DNA of 64,000 nt, from assembly GCF_949987515.2 (NCBI RefSeq), contig NC_082684.1, positions 45,598,006-45,662,005 on the forward strand, read 5' to 3'. The translations under genes were made by a program, and so were the position numbers. Numbering within the stretch: the stretch's first letter is position 1; every line of letters starts with the position of its first letter. The notes beneath the pieces were generated by a model. The model was not told the origin of the DNA, did no database searches, and saw nothing but the letters and a program-made list of their open reading frames with translations. The DNA comes from Delphinus delphis. Lineage: Eukaryota; Chordata; Mammalia; Artiodactyla; Delphinidae. Shown piece by piece: positions 13,301 through 28,300 of the stretch.

Positions 13301-16300
13301 CTAAAAGTATACTTACACAATCTCAAGTTCTTCAAATCGTGAGGCAGAACATGCCTAAGAAACAGATTCACATTTTTAATTATAACATGAAAAAGATCAG
13401 GTTCTACAATATATTATCTATAGAATCACTCACCAGTAAAATAAAAACACAATTATATGTGGTAAATTTAAGATTGGGCCATTCATAAAACAAAGAATGG
13501 ATTTTCTTTATTTAACTTAATTGTTAATATCCATTTGTTAAAGGATTACAGATTAATACACCAATTAAACACAGACTTAAAAATGAGAATAAGAGTCCAT
13601 CTGAAAAAGTAAGGAGAGGAAATTCTTTCAGACTTAGGTTGACAAATGAGGCAGTAGTAGACTTGACAGGGATAAAAGTTATTTTATCAACAACAAAACA
13701 ACGATACAACAGTAATTTTTATGGCAAAAAACTCAGAGAATATATTAACTTCTTTGCTTCCTAGTACAGTAAAATAAAGATTCCTCATGTTTTATAAAAT
13801 ATGCTGGTAATCTGTTTATACTATACCTCTCGCAAGTTATGTTGTGCTACCTCCTGAACGTGAGCTTTCAAAGATTCATTTTCTTCTTGAAGATCCTGAA
13901 GAAGAATAAGTCTAAATAAAAGTGATATTCAAGTATAAAAAAGGTGTTTACTATTGTTTTTAACTTCTCACCTGTAACCATTTCCCTTTATTGGCTAGGT
14001 CTTTCTCCTTCTCTTCTAAAACAGTCTTCATGGTATTCATCTGTTCCTCCTTTCCTTTTAATCTAACAATAAGTTAAGAACTATCAGTGAAAATGTTACA
14101 TGACTAAACAAAGTAAAAATACTGGAGACTGGAAAAGCGTATTTTAGGTTGTACTCATAACCCGAACTGATTAAATAAACTAAAAAATTAATATTTCAAG
14201 TATAAAGGCATATAAGATTTTGGAGATATCAAATTAAGCAGTAGCTCTACTCCCACCCCTTAACACCCTGTTTAAGTCAATACCAGCAAATTTAGCTTAT
14301 CACAACTAGTTTGGGTATGAAATATATAACCAGTTTCACAGTGGCTATTAAAATGGGCAAAGAGCAACATTGTCAGTTGAAGGTCACATTCAGATTATAA
14401 AGCAGAAAAATAAGACTTCCACTCTATCCCCATTCCCATCAAAAAACCTATAGGTTAAATCCTAATGAAAAATTTAAGACTTTGAGGCCTTTGTGAGATA
14501 TAATTTGATGGGGTTTTTTTGTTTGTTTGTTTGTTTGTTTTGAGGTATGTGGGCCTCTCACTGTTGTGGCCTCTCCCGTTGCGGAGCAACAGGCTCCGGA
14601 CACGCAGGCTCAGCGGCCACGGCTCACGGGCCTAGCCGCTCCGCGGCATGTGGGATCTTCCCGGACCAGGGCACGAACCCGTGTCCCCTGCATCGGCAGG
14701 CGGACTCTCAACCACTGTGCCACCAGGGAAGCCCGATGTTCTTTAAAATATTACTTGAAATCAAATAAAAAGGAGCTACAATTTTCATTATAATTATGTT
14801 TAACTTGTGGAAGAGAGATATTAAAGGGAAATGAGGCAAATGGTACTTACAAGTTCTGAAGTTCTTGAACTTGAGAAGTGATAGATAACTAAAATATAAA
14901 GAAAGAAGCAGAAAAAAAGCAATTCATAATCCTTTCAGTTTACCTTAATAGGCTTTATGGTAAACCTTAAAATGTGCACACTTCAAATTACAAAGACCTA
15001 GCCAAAACAGAGATGACTTGATTTCACCTTCTCGACTCCAATGACAGTAAGAGTAATAAATTAAAAATGGGGGGGGGTGGGTAGAAGAGACAAGGAATAT
15101 GGTTATGAATAAGTCTAAACAATGTGATACTTTTTTAAATTGTGAAAATTAGAATATTAACTGTCCACATACCTCCCTATCTTGTCAAAGCGCTTTTTCT
15201 TCCCACTCTTCAAGGCCAACTACTCAACAGTACTCTATATTGTCCTTTAATCTCCTCTTCTTACCATACACAGTTCAATAGTACCTTTCATTCCCCACTG
15301 CCTTCTCACAGTCCCTTCAGATCTTGGCTTAGATGTCAGTTCCTCAGAAGGAGACCTTCCTGAACTCTCAGTCTATATTAGGAATTTAATCTTTTCCTCA
15401 TACCCTATTTCATTCAACACATCTCCAACCACTAACATAGTACTTTGATAAGCAGGAGGAACTGAATAAATATTGAATGAATCTGTTGGTTGGATGAATG
15501 AATGAATCATCTCTTCCATGCAATCTCACCACTTTTTTCAATCAAACCTTATCAGATTATATTCACCAAAACCACCCATCTATTTCCAGTAACCACATCT
15601 ACCTCTGAAATCCCCCAATGAAATCTGTACTTTATTCTATAGGCAAAGGTTGAGCAATACGTATTCTATAACAAAATGTTTTGGAACATGCAGTCAAAAA
15701 AAAAAAAAGGTTTACCAAAGTGTTTTTTTTTTTTAAGTTGGCAAACTAAAATGAAACATTAATAAAGAAAACTTTCCAGAAAAAAACTTTAAACAGTTAA
15801 AAGATATGTTGATTAAAATATTAAAACATTTTCTCAAATCAGGCAAAAATAATAAAAAAGCACATAACCCAATATACTTACAGCACACTACTAAAAGTTT
15901 TCTTCTGAGTAACAGAAAAAAACCAAATAGTTCATTAATACACATACACTAATGAATCTGTCATGCTATGGCTCTGGGATTTTTACCTGTTGAGCCTTTT
16001 CAAGCTGGATATTTCCTATTTCTTCTTTTAGAGCCTCTATTTCCTGTTTCAAATCCTTGACAATGACAAAACAGACAAGATTGGACAATGGAAACACAGA
16101 AATTGACATAAAATGCAATGTACAGACAAACACATGAAATTAAATGGTATTCACTAAAGTTGATAAACAAAAAAGCAAAACATAAGTTTTCTCTCTCTCA
16201 ATACCTGAATAGTTTTCTCCTTATTAGCAACTTTGAGAAGTTCAGCTTCCAGAAGCTCTTCCACAGACTTGATCTTTCCATCTTTTTCATGGATCCTTAG

Positions 16301-19300
16301 ATAAAGAAATGCATTATTAAACTTCGGGAGAAATCATCAAGATCCACCAACTAAGATATAAAAATAGTACCAAATCATTAATAGGCTCACCAAATCAACT
16401 CTTCCCATTTTAAGTAAAAGAGCAACCATATTTTGCAGACAGAAGGGAAAAAAAATACTTAAAGCTCTTCCTAAATGAGAATTAAGCAGTAACTACCAGA
16501 TGGCTGAAGCCTATGCACGCAAGGAGAAGCTGGTGACATGTTTCCAAAGTGCACAGGGAATATAAGATTTGCACCCCAAAGAATACTAAGGAGAACTGAG
16601 TTCCTCTCAACAATATAGGTTTCTGGGCTCTGAAAGCTATGGCAAAACTTACATACAATTATGGTATTAAACTTTATAGACACTTCAAGAAAACAACACA
16701 TACAAGGAACTGATCTCTATCCAATATAACCTGTTCATTAACAGTTCCTAGTGCAGAAACAGAAAATTAACAATTTGATGCCACAAGTTAATAAATGGAG
16801 TCAATCATGGAAACTGATTTTTTAACAACTGCACTGGGAAAGCACAGCTAAGTCTCCTTATTCCAGCAATGAAAACTCCTAGCCATCTTAATTGCACAAT
16901 AAAACAAGATTTATGAGCACTAATAAAACTGGACCAAAAGAAAAAGACCAGTTTAATAATGTCATTACTTACACTTTCTTAAGTTCTTCAACTAGAGATG
17001 CAAAGGAAACCTAGAAATAGGAAGGTATCCTACTTGGTAATTTGCTCAAAATATAAATGGGTCATAAATAGAAAAGTATGTTGTTCTTTAAATTTTCCAC
17101 TACACCAAAACCCCGGAAAAGTAAACCTGGGAAGTAATTCTTTCTAGATTTTTTTAAATGTCATAATTATGAAAATGAAAAGCACTTTGAAAGTAAGCAG
17201 CTTTAAAGCTACTTATGGTAAGTGTAGGTCAAAAGAAAAACCAATAGATAAATATTAAAATTATTGACTCAATGATTCTAACCAGATAAGGAGAAAATAG
17301 GAAATTTCCTAACTTCAGGTAACCTCTTTTACTATTATTTAGAGTCTTACTTTATATATGTATACTCAAAACCTTTTATCACTATAGTAACAAGCAATGA
17401 CATCCTACCTAGAATACTCTATCCAGTGCCTGGCATAAAGTAAGCATTTAATAAATTGCAGCTTCTATTACTGATAATCAAGTCACCAATCATTCACAGA
17501 TTAAAACTATAATTGACAAATTCCATGTTGGAGAAGGGAGGAACAAAAAAAAGGCTTGCTGCTATATTTGATAACAGGTTTGCCCAACGTTTAAAAGAGA
17601 ATGGTTGCAGGATCTACTAAATATATTACCTGATCATTTTGCTTGGCCTTTAAGTCTTGAACTTCTTTTGTCAGAGATGAATTTTCTGTTCTTATTGCCT
17701 TTTTCAAAGACACATAAGCACAACATACTTTTATTTTCTGAAAAAACAGCTAGCTTCTCATTTTTCTCTAGCTGCTTCTTTTCCTCTCTGAAGGCCCAGA
17801 AATCTCAGTTGCTCTATATGTCTACAATTCTGCAAATGGACTTTAATTCAATTAACCTCACAAGTATTTCTACTTATGTTTCCACAACCTGAAAACCACA
17901 CAGTCAAGTCACTTCTCTCCCTAAAATCAAATACACCTTTTACCTTATTTCTTCCAGCAATCCTATCCAAATTAAGTTAGTTAAGGCTAATGATAATCAT
18001 AAAATAAAACTGCATTCTCTCCATTCTATGGCCTCCAATACTATTTCATGAACTTATCAAGTCCACTAGTTATTCTTGTAACTAGTTGTTGTTTGGTTAT
18101 AATTCGGGCATGAGTGGAGGTGGGGGAGCATCTATTACAAACCATAACAATAATATCTACATCATTAAGGCAGTGAATGCTATAGGTAACTACACATTTT
18201 TGTATTTATAATAAAATCTTAAATTTAATGAAAAAGGACATCATATAAATTCATAAAATGTGGGTAACTAAAAGGTATGGGAAAAATATTACACATTACA
18301 GTAGAACCGCTTCATGTTCACTGAATAATCGTAAGGAAAACAAATATACAAAATTCTTTACATTCAGTTCTTCCTCTTTAGTGGCCACCTGAATAAGTCC
18401 AGTTTCAAGTAATTCTTCTACAGTCTTCAACTTCTCATCTTTTTCTTGAATGCTGAAATTATAAATTTAAAACACATGTATGAACTATTTTTCAAAGAAA
18501 ACAATATGATTTCTAAATAAATATTTTACATGGATCAACTCCTATGCCCATTTTTCCTTCTAAACTTTCAATTCTAGAAAGGTTTCTAAGGATCTTTGGT
18601 CATGGTCCAAGGGTAGTCCCTCTTTACCAAAAACTAAACTGTATTCAAGTAATGCATGCTTACATGCTAGCCTAAACAAGTAAATCATGGCCACACATGA
18701 CACCCACAAACTTAATGTGATTCCAAATCAATCAATAGTACACCACTCTCTTCCATTATGAAGTACAAAGAGAATTTTAAGAATTTAGATTAATATAGTT
18801 AATAATTCTGCTATCTCACACTTGGTAGAAATGAGTCATTAAAATATTTTTAAAAAATTTAATCTCTTACCATCTTTCCATTTGTTCCAAAACATCTTTA
18901 TTAGGCTAAAATAAAATCACCAAAAAAGAAAAAAAAAAAAGATTAATTTTACCAAGTCTGCATGAGGTAAAACTACTTCAGAAATAGAATTCTATTAGTA
19001 TTAATTAGATCCAAAATTTAGGAAGATGATCCATGTTTGAAGACTGCTAATAGTTAAAGAATTACTGAATTCAGAAAACACAAGACAGGGGCGTCCCTGA
19101 TGGTGCAGTGGTTAAGAATCTGCCTGCCAATGCAGGGGACACAGGTTGAGCCCTGGTCCGTGAAGACCCCATATGCCGTGGAGCAACTAACTGTGGCCGT
19201 GTGCCACAACTACTGAGCCCACGTGCCTAGAGCCCGTGCTCTGCAACGAGAAGCCACCGCAATAAGAAGCCCGCACACCGCAACAAAGAGTAGCCCCCGA

Positions 19301-22300
19301 CTGCCACAACTAGAGAAAGTCTGTGTGCAGCAATGAAGACCCAACGCAGGCAAAAATTTAAAAAAATAAAATAAATAAATTTATAAAAAAAAGAAAAGAA
19401 AACACAGGACAGAAAAGACGAGGCTACACACAAGACACAGAAAAAGATGAAGTATAAAATGGGCTGGCAAAAATGAACTAGTCCCTTGTAAGTTTTTAAT
19501 TACTATAAAAGAAATATTAAGGATAAGCAGAGAATTTGCTCCTCCTTTACATTAATTCTTCAAATCTAAAATTCCAAGGCTCTAAGGCCTTGCAGGCCAA
19601 GAAGGAGGCTTTGTTCCTTTTTTTTTTTTTAAAAAGTAACATATAAGGCAAGTGCACAAATCCTGTGTACAATTCAATGAATTTTTAACATGTAGATTTC
19701 ACATAACCAACACCTAAGCCAATATACAGAATGTTTTAAAATTGATTGTAGGTACTTCCCTGGTGGCGCAGTGATTAAGAATCCACCTGCTAATGCAGGG
19801 GACACTGGTTCAATCCCTGGTCCAAGAAGATCCCACATGCCACAGAGCAACTAAACCTGCGAGCCACAACTACTGAGCCCGTGTGCCACAACTACTGAAG
19901 CCCACGCACCTAGAGCCTGTGCTCTGCAATGAGAGAAGCCACGGCAATGAGAAGCCTGCACACCGCAAAGAAGAGTAGCCCCCACTCACTGCAACTAAAC
20001 AAAAGCCCACGCGCAGCAACGAAGACCCAATGCAGCCAAAAATAGTTAAATAAATAAATTTATAAGAGTAAAAAATAAAATAAAACTGATTGTGAAGTGC
20101 AGAAGCAACACAAGAACGTATTCTCCTTGCTACATTAAAACATGACATGTGAGCTGATCCCAACCATTCACCCATCCTTCTAGCATCCCGCCCATACACT
20201 TTACAAAGTCCTCAGTGTTATATTTACTATGTGTCCAGAAGCAAGGTTTCCCCCTCAGCATTCCTAGGTCTTCAGGCAGCTAAGCAACCTGACAAAACAG
20301 GTTTGGGGTCTTTTTCCCTTCAACATTCTCTTCTACCCATACCATTCCCTACCTGCTTTCTCCTAATTTTGTTGGTTTCATAATTTTTTTTCCAATTTTA
20401 TTACAACAATTTTTCACAAATACTATTAATTTTTCCATTACCAAATCCAAGTCATAAGATTCCACTTTCAACGTATTTCTAAAAATTAACCCCCTTTTCT
20501 TCAGTGTCTTAGGTTAGATCCTCAGCTTTACTCATCTTAAATATCACAATACCCTAATTCTTCTCCCTGTCTCTAGAGTTCATAAGGACTATACCGTGAG
20601 AGGTACAGAACTTCCGAATGGGAAAAAAAAACTTTCCTACCATCAGAAAGGACATAGGAGCTGTCAAAAGTACATTAAATCATGTTTATAAATTGTGAAA
20701 AATAAATCATGCAGTAAGTTTATAAATCTTTCATCAAGATGGCTTTCGTCCATTTTTTTTAATAAATTTTTTAATTGTATTATTTTATTTTATTTATTTT
20801 GGCCTTGTTAGGTCTTCATTGCTGTGCGCATGCTTTTTCTCTGATTGTGGCAAGTGGGGGCTACTCTTCATTGGGTGCGCAGGCTTCTCACCGCAGTGGC
20901 TTCTCTCGTTGTGGAGCACGGGCTGTAGGCACATGGGCTTCAGTAGTTGTGGCACGTGGGCTCAGTAGTTGTGGCTCACGGGCTCTAGAGTGCAGGCTCA
21001 GTAGTTGTGGTGCACGGGCTTAGCTGGTCCGTGGCACGTGGGATCTTCCTGGACCAGGGCTTGAACCCGTGTCCCCTGCATTGGCAGGCGGATTCTTAAC
21101 CACTGCACCACCAGGGAAGTCCTGTCCATCTTTATTTTTGATGCATGTCCCACATAAAAACAATACAAAGTAGGTGACTATGTATGGTGACAGACATTAA
21201 CTAGACTTACTGTGATCATTTCACAGTAACACAAATATAGAATCATTATGTTGCACACTTGAAATTAACATGTCAATTGTATCTCAATTTTTTAAAAAAG
21301 ACCACACTATTAAGTCCTAGTTATATGCAACTTGATCATTTAGTTGTATTACACCTTTAGTACTGCATACTTCACTACCACATAAATTCAAACACCTCAT
21401 GGTTACCAGAATGATCCAACTAAAATACTAGACAAAATGCTGATTCATTCTTTCAACATCCTTCAGTAGCATACCACATTCTAGATCAAGCTCATGGTCC
21501 TTACACAGCCTACAAAGTCCTTCATGATTAGGCCCTAGCAAATCTTTCTCTTCCCCTTAATACCTCATACTTTGCACTTCCACAATATGCCAATATGCTC
21601 TGAATATGCCAATTTGGCCACACTACCATGACTTTTAACACTGTATCCCCTCAGTTTGGATTGCCCCATAGCTGTCAGCAAATTCTTGGCTATTTTTCAA
21701 AATCAGGTTTAGCTGTCCCCTCTCTGTGGCACCTCTTACTCTCCTTCAGATAGAATTATCTCTTCCTCTAAACCTGTACACACAGTTTAAAATTTTTTCA
21801 AAAAAAGAATTTTATTCATCACACTTTTTCTGCGTGTACACCTAATTCCACACTAAACCACATTCTTGGGGCAAGAACCAAGTCTCATTCATCTCTGTAG
21901 CCTTAGCATTGCAGCATAGTACCTAGCATACTCTCCATTAGTAAAAATTTAATGGACTCAATATCCTTTAACAAGGTTACAGTTTAACAAGTACTCTTGG
22001 TCAATTGCTCACTGAATGTTCAATTGCATGAAATCGACCCAACTTAGTTATCTATCCAATATTTTACCTTTATACATTATTAACCTAATCCAATCCAATT
22101 TTCTCCTCCGTGGATGACTTTCAAAACTACATCATACAACAATGAATTATTCTGCAATAAAACAGAACCAGGCTGCAGGGCAAAAGAAAAAAACTTCCTA
22201 CTGCTACAGTTTTCGCTTAATAATCTTTATCTTTGAATCTTAAAAAACTACTAGTAAAAAGTCATGCTGTTCCTTTGCTAAAAAGTCAAGATGCTCAAAA

Positions 22301-25300
22301 AAAAATAAGACACCTCAGGACCTTCCCCCACGAAAAGTATTATTTTATTCTGAAGAAATGAGATCTTAGTAACTGATTTATTTCTTTGATCTATCCATAG
22401 GCCTACATCCAAATGGAGTCTTCTCTTCTCTAGTATATAAACAGGTTACCTTACCTGATATTTGCTGTCTTTCTGCTTCCTACACCTAAAGAAACAACAA
22501 AAACTTGGCACCATTATTGGTTTGTGCTTCAATAAGCTCAAGTTTTTCCTCCAGGATAAAAATCCATGGAGCAAAGAGACAGAATTTTTTTTACATAACT
22601 AAACTGTTCATCTCTCAACTGTCACTTGGAATTCTGACTGCTGGGTAGGAAGGGGTTAAAGAAAGGTGGAAATGAAAGAAATTCAAATTATGCTAATCTT
22701 TATCTCTTCCTTCACTAGCAGTGGCAATAAAAATGACCAGAGGAGGGCTTCCCTGGTGGCGCAGTGGTTGAGAGTCTGCCTGCCGATGCAGCGCGGTTTG
22801 TGCCCTGGTCCAGGAGGGTCCCACATGCCGCGGAGCAGCTGGGCCCGTGAGCCATGGCCGCTGAGCCTGCAGGTCCGGAGCCTGTGCTCCACAGCAGGAG
22901 AGGCCACAACAGTGAGATGCCCGCGTACCACAAAAAAAAAAAAAAAAAAGACCAGAGGAAAAACCAAAGAGCTGGTTCTCTGGTCTGCTAAGATCAGAGA
23001 GAGAAGTCACAATGACAACCAAAAACATAACATCACAGTCATATGCTTTCTAGACTATTTAAAAAAAAAAAAAAAAGCTTTCGGAACAAGGAGGAAAAAT
23101 TCTAAGAATTACCAAAGAGCAAATCTTAAAAGATGAGTTTCTCCTCTTATCAAATAATTCTTTTAAATAAATTTTAAAATGTGGCTACGAAATTATGTTC
23201 TGTGGACTGTTCTTCATAAAACTATTCTTCATAAAAAAAGAATCCATCTCACGCTAAAAGTTATGTTAACAGAATATTTAAAAATACACAGAAGCTTTAT
23301 AGTAGACAGAAGGCTGATTCAGTAAGAAAGAAATTAAAACACAAGATCCTGTTGTATAACACAGGGAATTACACTCAATATCCTGTAATACACCATAATG
23401 GAAAAGAATATGAGAAAGAATATATATATATATAAATCACTTTACTGTACACCAGAAACACAACTGTAAATCAACTATACTTCAATAAAAAAAATTTTTT
23501 TTAATAAAATACAATTCAACACCCCCCCCCCAAAATAAAGAAACTAGAGAAAACTAGGTAATTCTTAGGCTATCATGTTACCTTAAGGGGAAAAAAAAAA
23601 AATTAAGGCTAATGGTTTTACTCTTGTCTAATGATGAAGAATATCATTTTTAGTATACAATAGAAGTGAAAAGAAAAGATCCAGGTACTCTGTTTAAAAC
23701 TAAGAATTACCATCACCTTTAATACTGCAATTCTAGGGTAGATTCAGAAATTTCTAGGCATTTATTTTACCTCCCATGAAGTGAATTTTAGAAAGTTTAA
23801 AACTTTATATATTGAAATAGGTGTTCCAGAATCTCTGACAACCAACTCAAAAAAAGGACTACATTCTGCTTTTCTGGGTAAGAATTAACACAGCCAAAAA
23901 ATATCTATCATATTTTATCTAATCCAAGTCACCAATGTTGCATCTCACAACTGGTAAAATGTTTACATAACACTAAAAATTAAAGATGCCTCCAATTAAA
24001 CTGTAACCGGAGACTAAGATACATCCAGACTTCAGAGATAATAAACTGAGGAGAAAAAAGTTCTTACAGTTGATGAAATATCTTATCTGTTAAAAGCTGT
24101 ATAACAACAAAAGGAAATAGGAATAAGATTTAAGAATAAAACTTAAATATCATTTGAGCATTACACTGGCATGAAGTCATGTCCACACACTAAACATCAT
24201 TTGTTCAGCATTTTCTCCTCTATTACCTTTAGTTTGAACGGGTAAAGCATATACAAAGTTTATGCAAAGCACTTAAATACCATATTTGTGGGGGAGGAAA
24301 ACAAATAATGGATTAATTCTTGACAAGTAAACAGATGTTCACAAAATACTTCTAAAATACTTCCACAACATTTGGCACAGCTACTTACACCAATTCAATA
24401 CCTGCACAGATGTGGATTTTAAAATAAAAAAGAAAGCATGCATCTGCTAAAGGAAGTGCTATATCATTTGCAATAACTTACACTTCAGCTTCTAATAAAA
24501 TGTGTCAAAATTTAACAGTAGTAGAGAAACATGCCTTCATTTTAATGTGTCATATAATATGAAGTGTTTCTAGAATATTTTTAAAAACTGGAATTCGAAG
24601 AATTATTTAGAAGAGTATGAAGGCAACTCTTAGGAACAGCCACAGAACAGACATCACCTGGGGCTCGAGTTTATGGAGCCATGCTTATTCAGGCTGCTAC
24701 AGTTTTGATGGCTTGCTATAAATACAGAAAGAAGTATGATGGCAATAGAGGGTGGAGATGAGTTGGAAAAAAATATTCTAAAGGAAAGGAATTAAGGCTT
24801 AAGATGCCTGCTATATGCAAAGCACTAGGCTACTCAACTATACATAAACTCCCCAATTTAAATCTAACAAGCTTATAATGTAAATAAAATCCCAATGTAG
24901 GAGACCTGGAATGAGAGGTCTTAGAAAGGTTAAGCAATTTGATCAACATCACTGCTTTTAAGTGCTGGTAGTAGGTTTCAAACCCATTCTCTTTTTAAGA
25001 ATCCACACTGCTTTACAGAAAAAAGTGAGGCTCCAAAAGTCTGACTATTATCCTGAGAGCCAAATGCATCAAAATGACTTAAAGAAATTATTTTTATGCA
25101 TCCTATTAAACTTTTTTTTTTTTTGGAAAATGCTATAAACAGCATTAGCTTCTTCTCAGGAAGAGAAATTAAATTTTCCTTAATTTAGAGACTTGATTAG
25201 CACAAGATGACTAGAAATGCAATTAAAAGACATATCTACACTTAAACAAAATTTCTAAAAATGAACGAGTTGATTACTACTTAAGAAGAATCAGACCTTG

Positions 25301-28300
25301 TTATCTATCAGATATTTCTAACTTATAATTCATGAAAAGCCTTACCTGTTCAGAAACAAGAGTCTGTAGCTTCTGAACTTCTAATTGTAATGCTTTCTTT
25401 TGGTCATTTAGAATCTAAAAGAAAGAATCTCAATTTACTGTTTTATTAAGAAAAGGTAACAAAGCAACCATCTGAATTTTCTTTAAAAATCAAAGCCATA
25501 TTACTGTTAAGTACTTATAAAGTGACAGGTGAATTATATACTGACCTAAGAATGCAAATCTCATGAGGCTCCATTTTTCAGTTTCAATGAACATTATTTC
25601 CAGAGAACAGGAATACAGTAATAGTATAATGTACATATACAATGATCTATAAAAAGTTGTTTCTACTGAGCCCCCCAATTCAGTCATGTGATTTATCCCA
25701 AACACTGTTAACACTGTGCTTAGAACCCTTACACGTGTATTTCAAAGAGTTTAATCGTTTGTGCCAATGAATTCTGGGAAACCCTGCTTTCGTAAGTGAG
25801 TACTTACAGGATTCCTATTAAGCAAAAAAAAAAAAAAATTAAAATTAAAAAAAAAAAAGCAAATCTTACTGCATGCAGAGATGTACCCTGGCAATCAGAA
25901 TGCTTTACAATAATCCTCAAGCTGTTTGGCCATGACCAGAAACTAGCACTACACCAACAATGGAGGCAAATAAAACCATCTCAAACTACCAAATGAAAAC
26001 TGTAAAGAAAAGGTTGGGGCAAAACAAGTATCAAAAGTCTACTATAAAAACAGGTAAGTCAAAATAATCAAAGCAAAAAGTCTATGATAAAATTGTTCGT
26101 AGAAGTCCCCAAATAAACTATAGAAACACTGTTTCAGAGTGATCACATATAAAAAAGTAGTATTTCTACATTCACTTCAACTGAAAATTACACAAGTTTG
26201 TTCAAAGAAAGCTGAGTTGACAAGTTTAATTACACACCTTAAATTCTTCCATTTTGTTTGAAATTTCACATTGTAGCTGCTCTTCAAGCAGTCTTATTTT
26301 ATCATCCTTAACGTGAATACTATGAGAAAAAAAATACTTCATATATACAGAAAGCTTACATAAATTATGTGCACAACTATCAGTTATAAGCAGCAATGTC
26401 TTCTGTAATTACACTGGAATATAAATGTATGAATGGCCCATGTACAGCAATACTTTAATCACCTTTTTTGCATCTTCTCCAGTTCATGTGCAGCAGCAGC
26501 CTGTTAGAAATGAGAATTGTATCATTTCTCAGGAAGTACTCAAACCTATTCTTTTACTTATTTTTACATATTAAAGTTATATTTTCATATATTTAGAGTA
26601 AATAGTTAAATCAACAGCATACATTACAGTAATATTTTTCGCTGTCCAGTATTTTGTACTTCTTACTGTTCAACTTTTATCCTAGTTTAAGGTATATCCT
26701 TTTCTGATTAAATGGCAGAAGGCTAAAACAAGTCAGCACATCATAAGTGTTATAACTGAGTTCTCTGATAAAGTGATCAATTTCTTGGATCAAACATTAA
26801 TTTCAACATGAATATAGTAACATTTAGGTGAGTTGTGAGAGTCATGGTCAAACAGAAGAGGGTTTGGGGCTTCCCTGGTGGCGCAGTGGTTGAGAGTCCA
26901 CCTGCCAATGCAGGGGACACAGGTTCGTGCCCCGGTCCGGGAAGATCCCACATGCCGCGGAGCGGCTGGGCCCATGAGCCATGGCCGCTGAGCCTGTGCT
27001 CCGCAAGGGGAGAGGCCACAACAGTAAGAGGCCCGCGTACCAGAAAAAAAAAAAAAAAAACAGAAGAGGGTTTTAACAACACACCATGCAGCCAAACACA
27101 AGTAACCATTATGTTTACTATCTACATAAGTAAAACTAAGGTTTGCAATACCAATGAAAATAAGTGTCAACAAACTGTAATTCTAAGGTACATGCTTAAA
27201 AGCAATAAAGATCTACCTGTTCATTTGCCAGGGCCTGTAATTTTTGCACTTCAGCTTTTAATAAGAAATTCATATTCTGTATATCCTAGAACAAGAAGGA
27301 AAAATAGTATTAAAAGTATTTAATATTAAATTTGAAGTTTTGTAATGTATCTCTTCTACCTAAGCAAAGGTCTCAAAGCAAACGTCTCAAATTACAATTT
27401 CTTAAGTCAGAAAGAAAACCATCAACTTCTGTTATTTAACATATTTCCCAAATTATTATGAATAATAAATATCATGTGAGAAAAGGCCTTTGAACTTCTC
27501 TTAGAGGGCTAAAGAGGATTTTGTAGTTTAGAAAAGAGGTAAGACACTTTTCAAATGAATTCTATCTAGAGTATTTTCCAGTCTTCACAGACACTCATAC
27601 TAATTACAAGATCAGGGTAATTCAATGACTATAAAATACTGTAGCCATTTATAAGAATTACTGTACCTTAAGTTCCTCCTCTTTACTTGCTAAGTGATCA
27701 TGTTCATTTGCTAAAGAATCTTCAGTCTGTTTTATCTGCTTATCCTTTTCTGCAATCCTTTAACAGAAAATAGATTTGTATATTCAATAAACATTTAGAA
27801 GTCAAGTCACAAATCAAAGGATTAGAAGCCTCAAATACGGTCATCCTTACTTAAGTAGTTTTTCACATAACCATACCTTCCATTTCTACAGACCATATCA
27901 GTTTAGTAGTAACTGTCACAGGCATTACTACAACTCCCTAAAATACATACCCCTATTTTAAAACTTGAGGTCAAAGAAGTTAAGTAATTTAAGCTCACAA
28001 GCCTGGCAATCTGAAAAAAAGATTCCAGGTCTTCTGAATTTAAGTGATCCATGTCTACGCAAATTATACAATACACACCAAAAAAAAGAACTTCATTTTG
28101 GACATACCACCACATAGTTAGATACAGAGTAGCTACAACTACTTATTAGACACAAAAACTAACTTCCACTAATCTCAAATCACAATAATCTCTTCCACAT
28201 AACTGCTAAAGCCCAAAGGGAAAAAAGCTTCCCCAACTCTTTTTATGACAAAGACATAAAAACATAGAATACATAATGCTTAGGGGTAGAAGAGCAAAAG

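Larger units (their letters stand above)
18906..25345 (-). other. KTN1: KTN1 intron 17-18 (6.4 kb)
   Basis: Second-largest intron, splitting module 3. It holds three long CHR SINEs (19089, 19750 and inverted 20756), a short SINE at 22745, an L2-like stretch at about 21690-21960, an L1 3' fragment at 23340-23500 and a MIR at about 24795-25015. The remainder is unassigned. Confidence 0.7.

Noticed and set aside
22666..23136. 156-codon plus-strand frame
   Set aside because: Consists largely of SINE sequence (22745-22949) with poly-Lys from its tail. Similar SINE-derived frames recur at about a dozen places.
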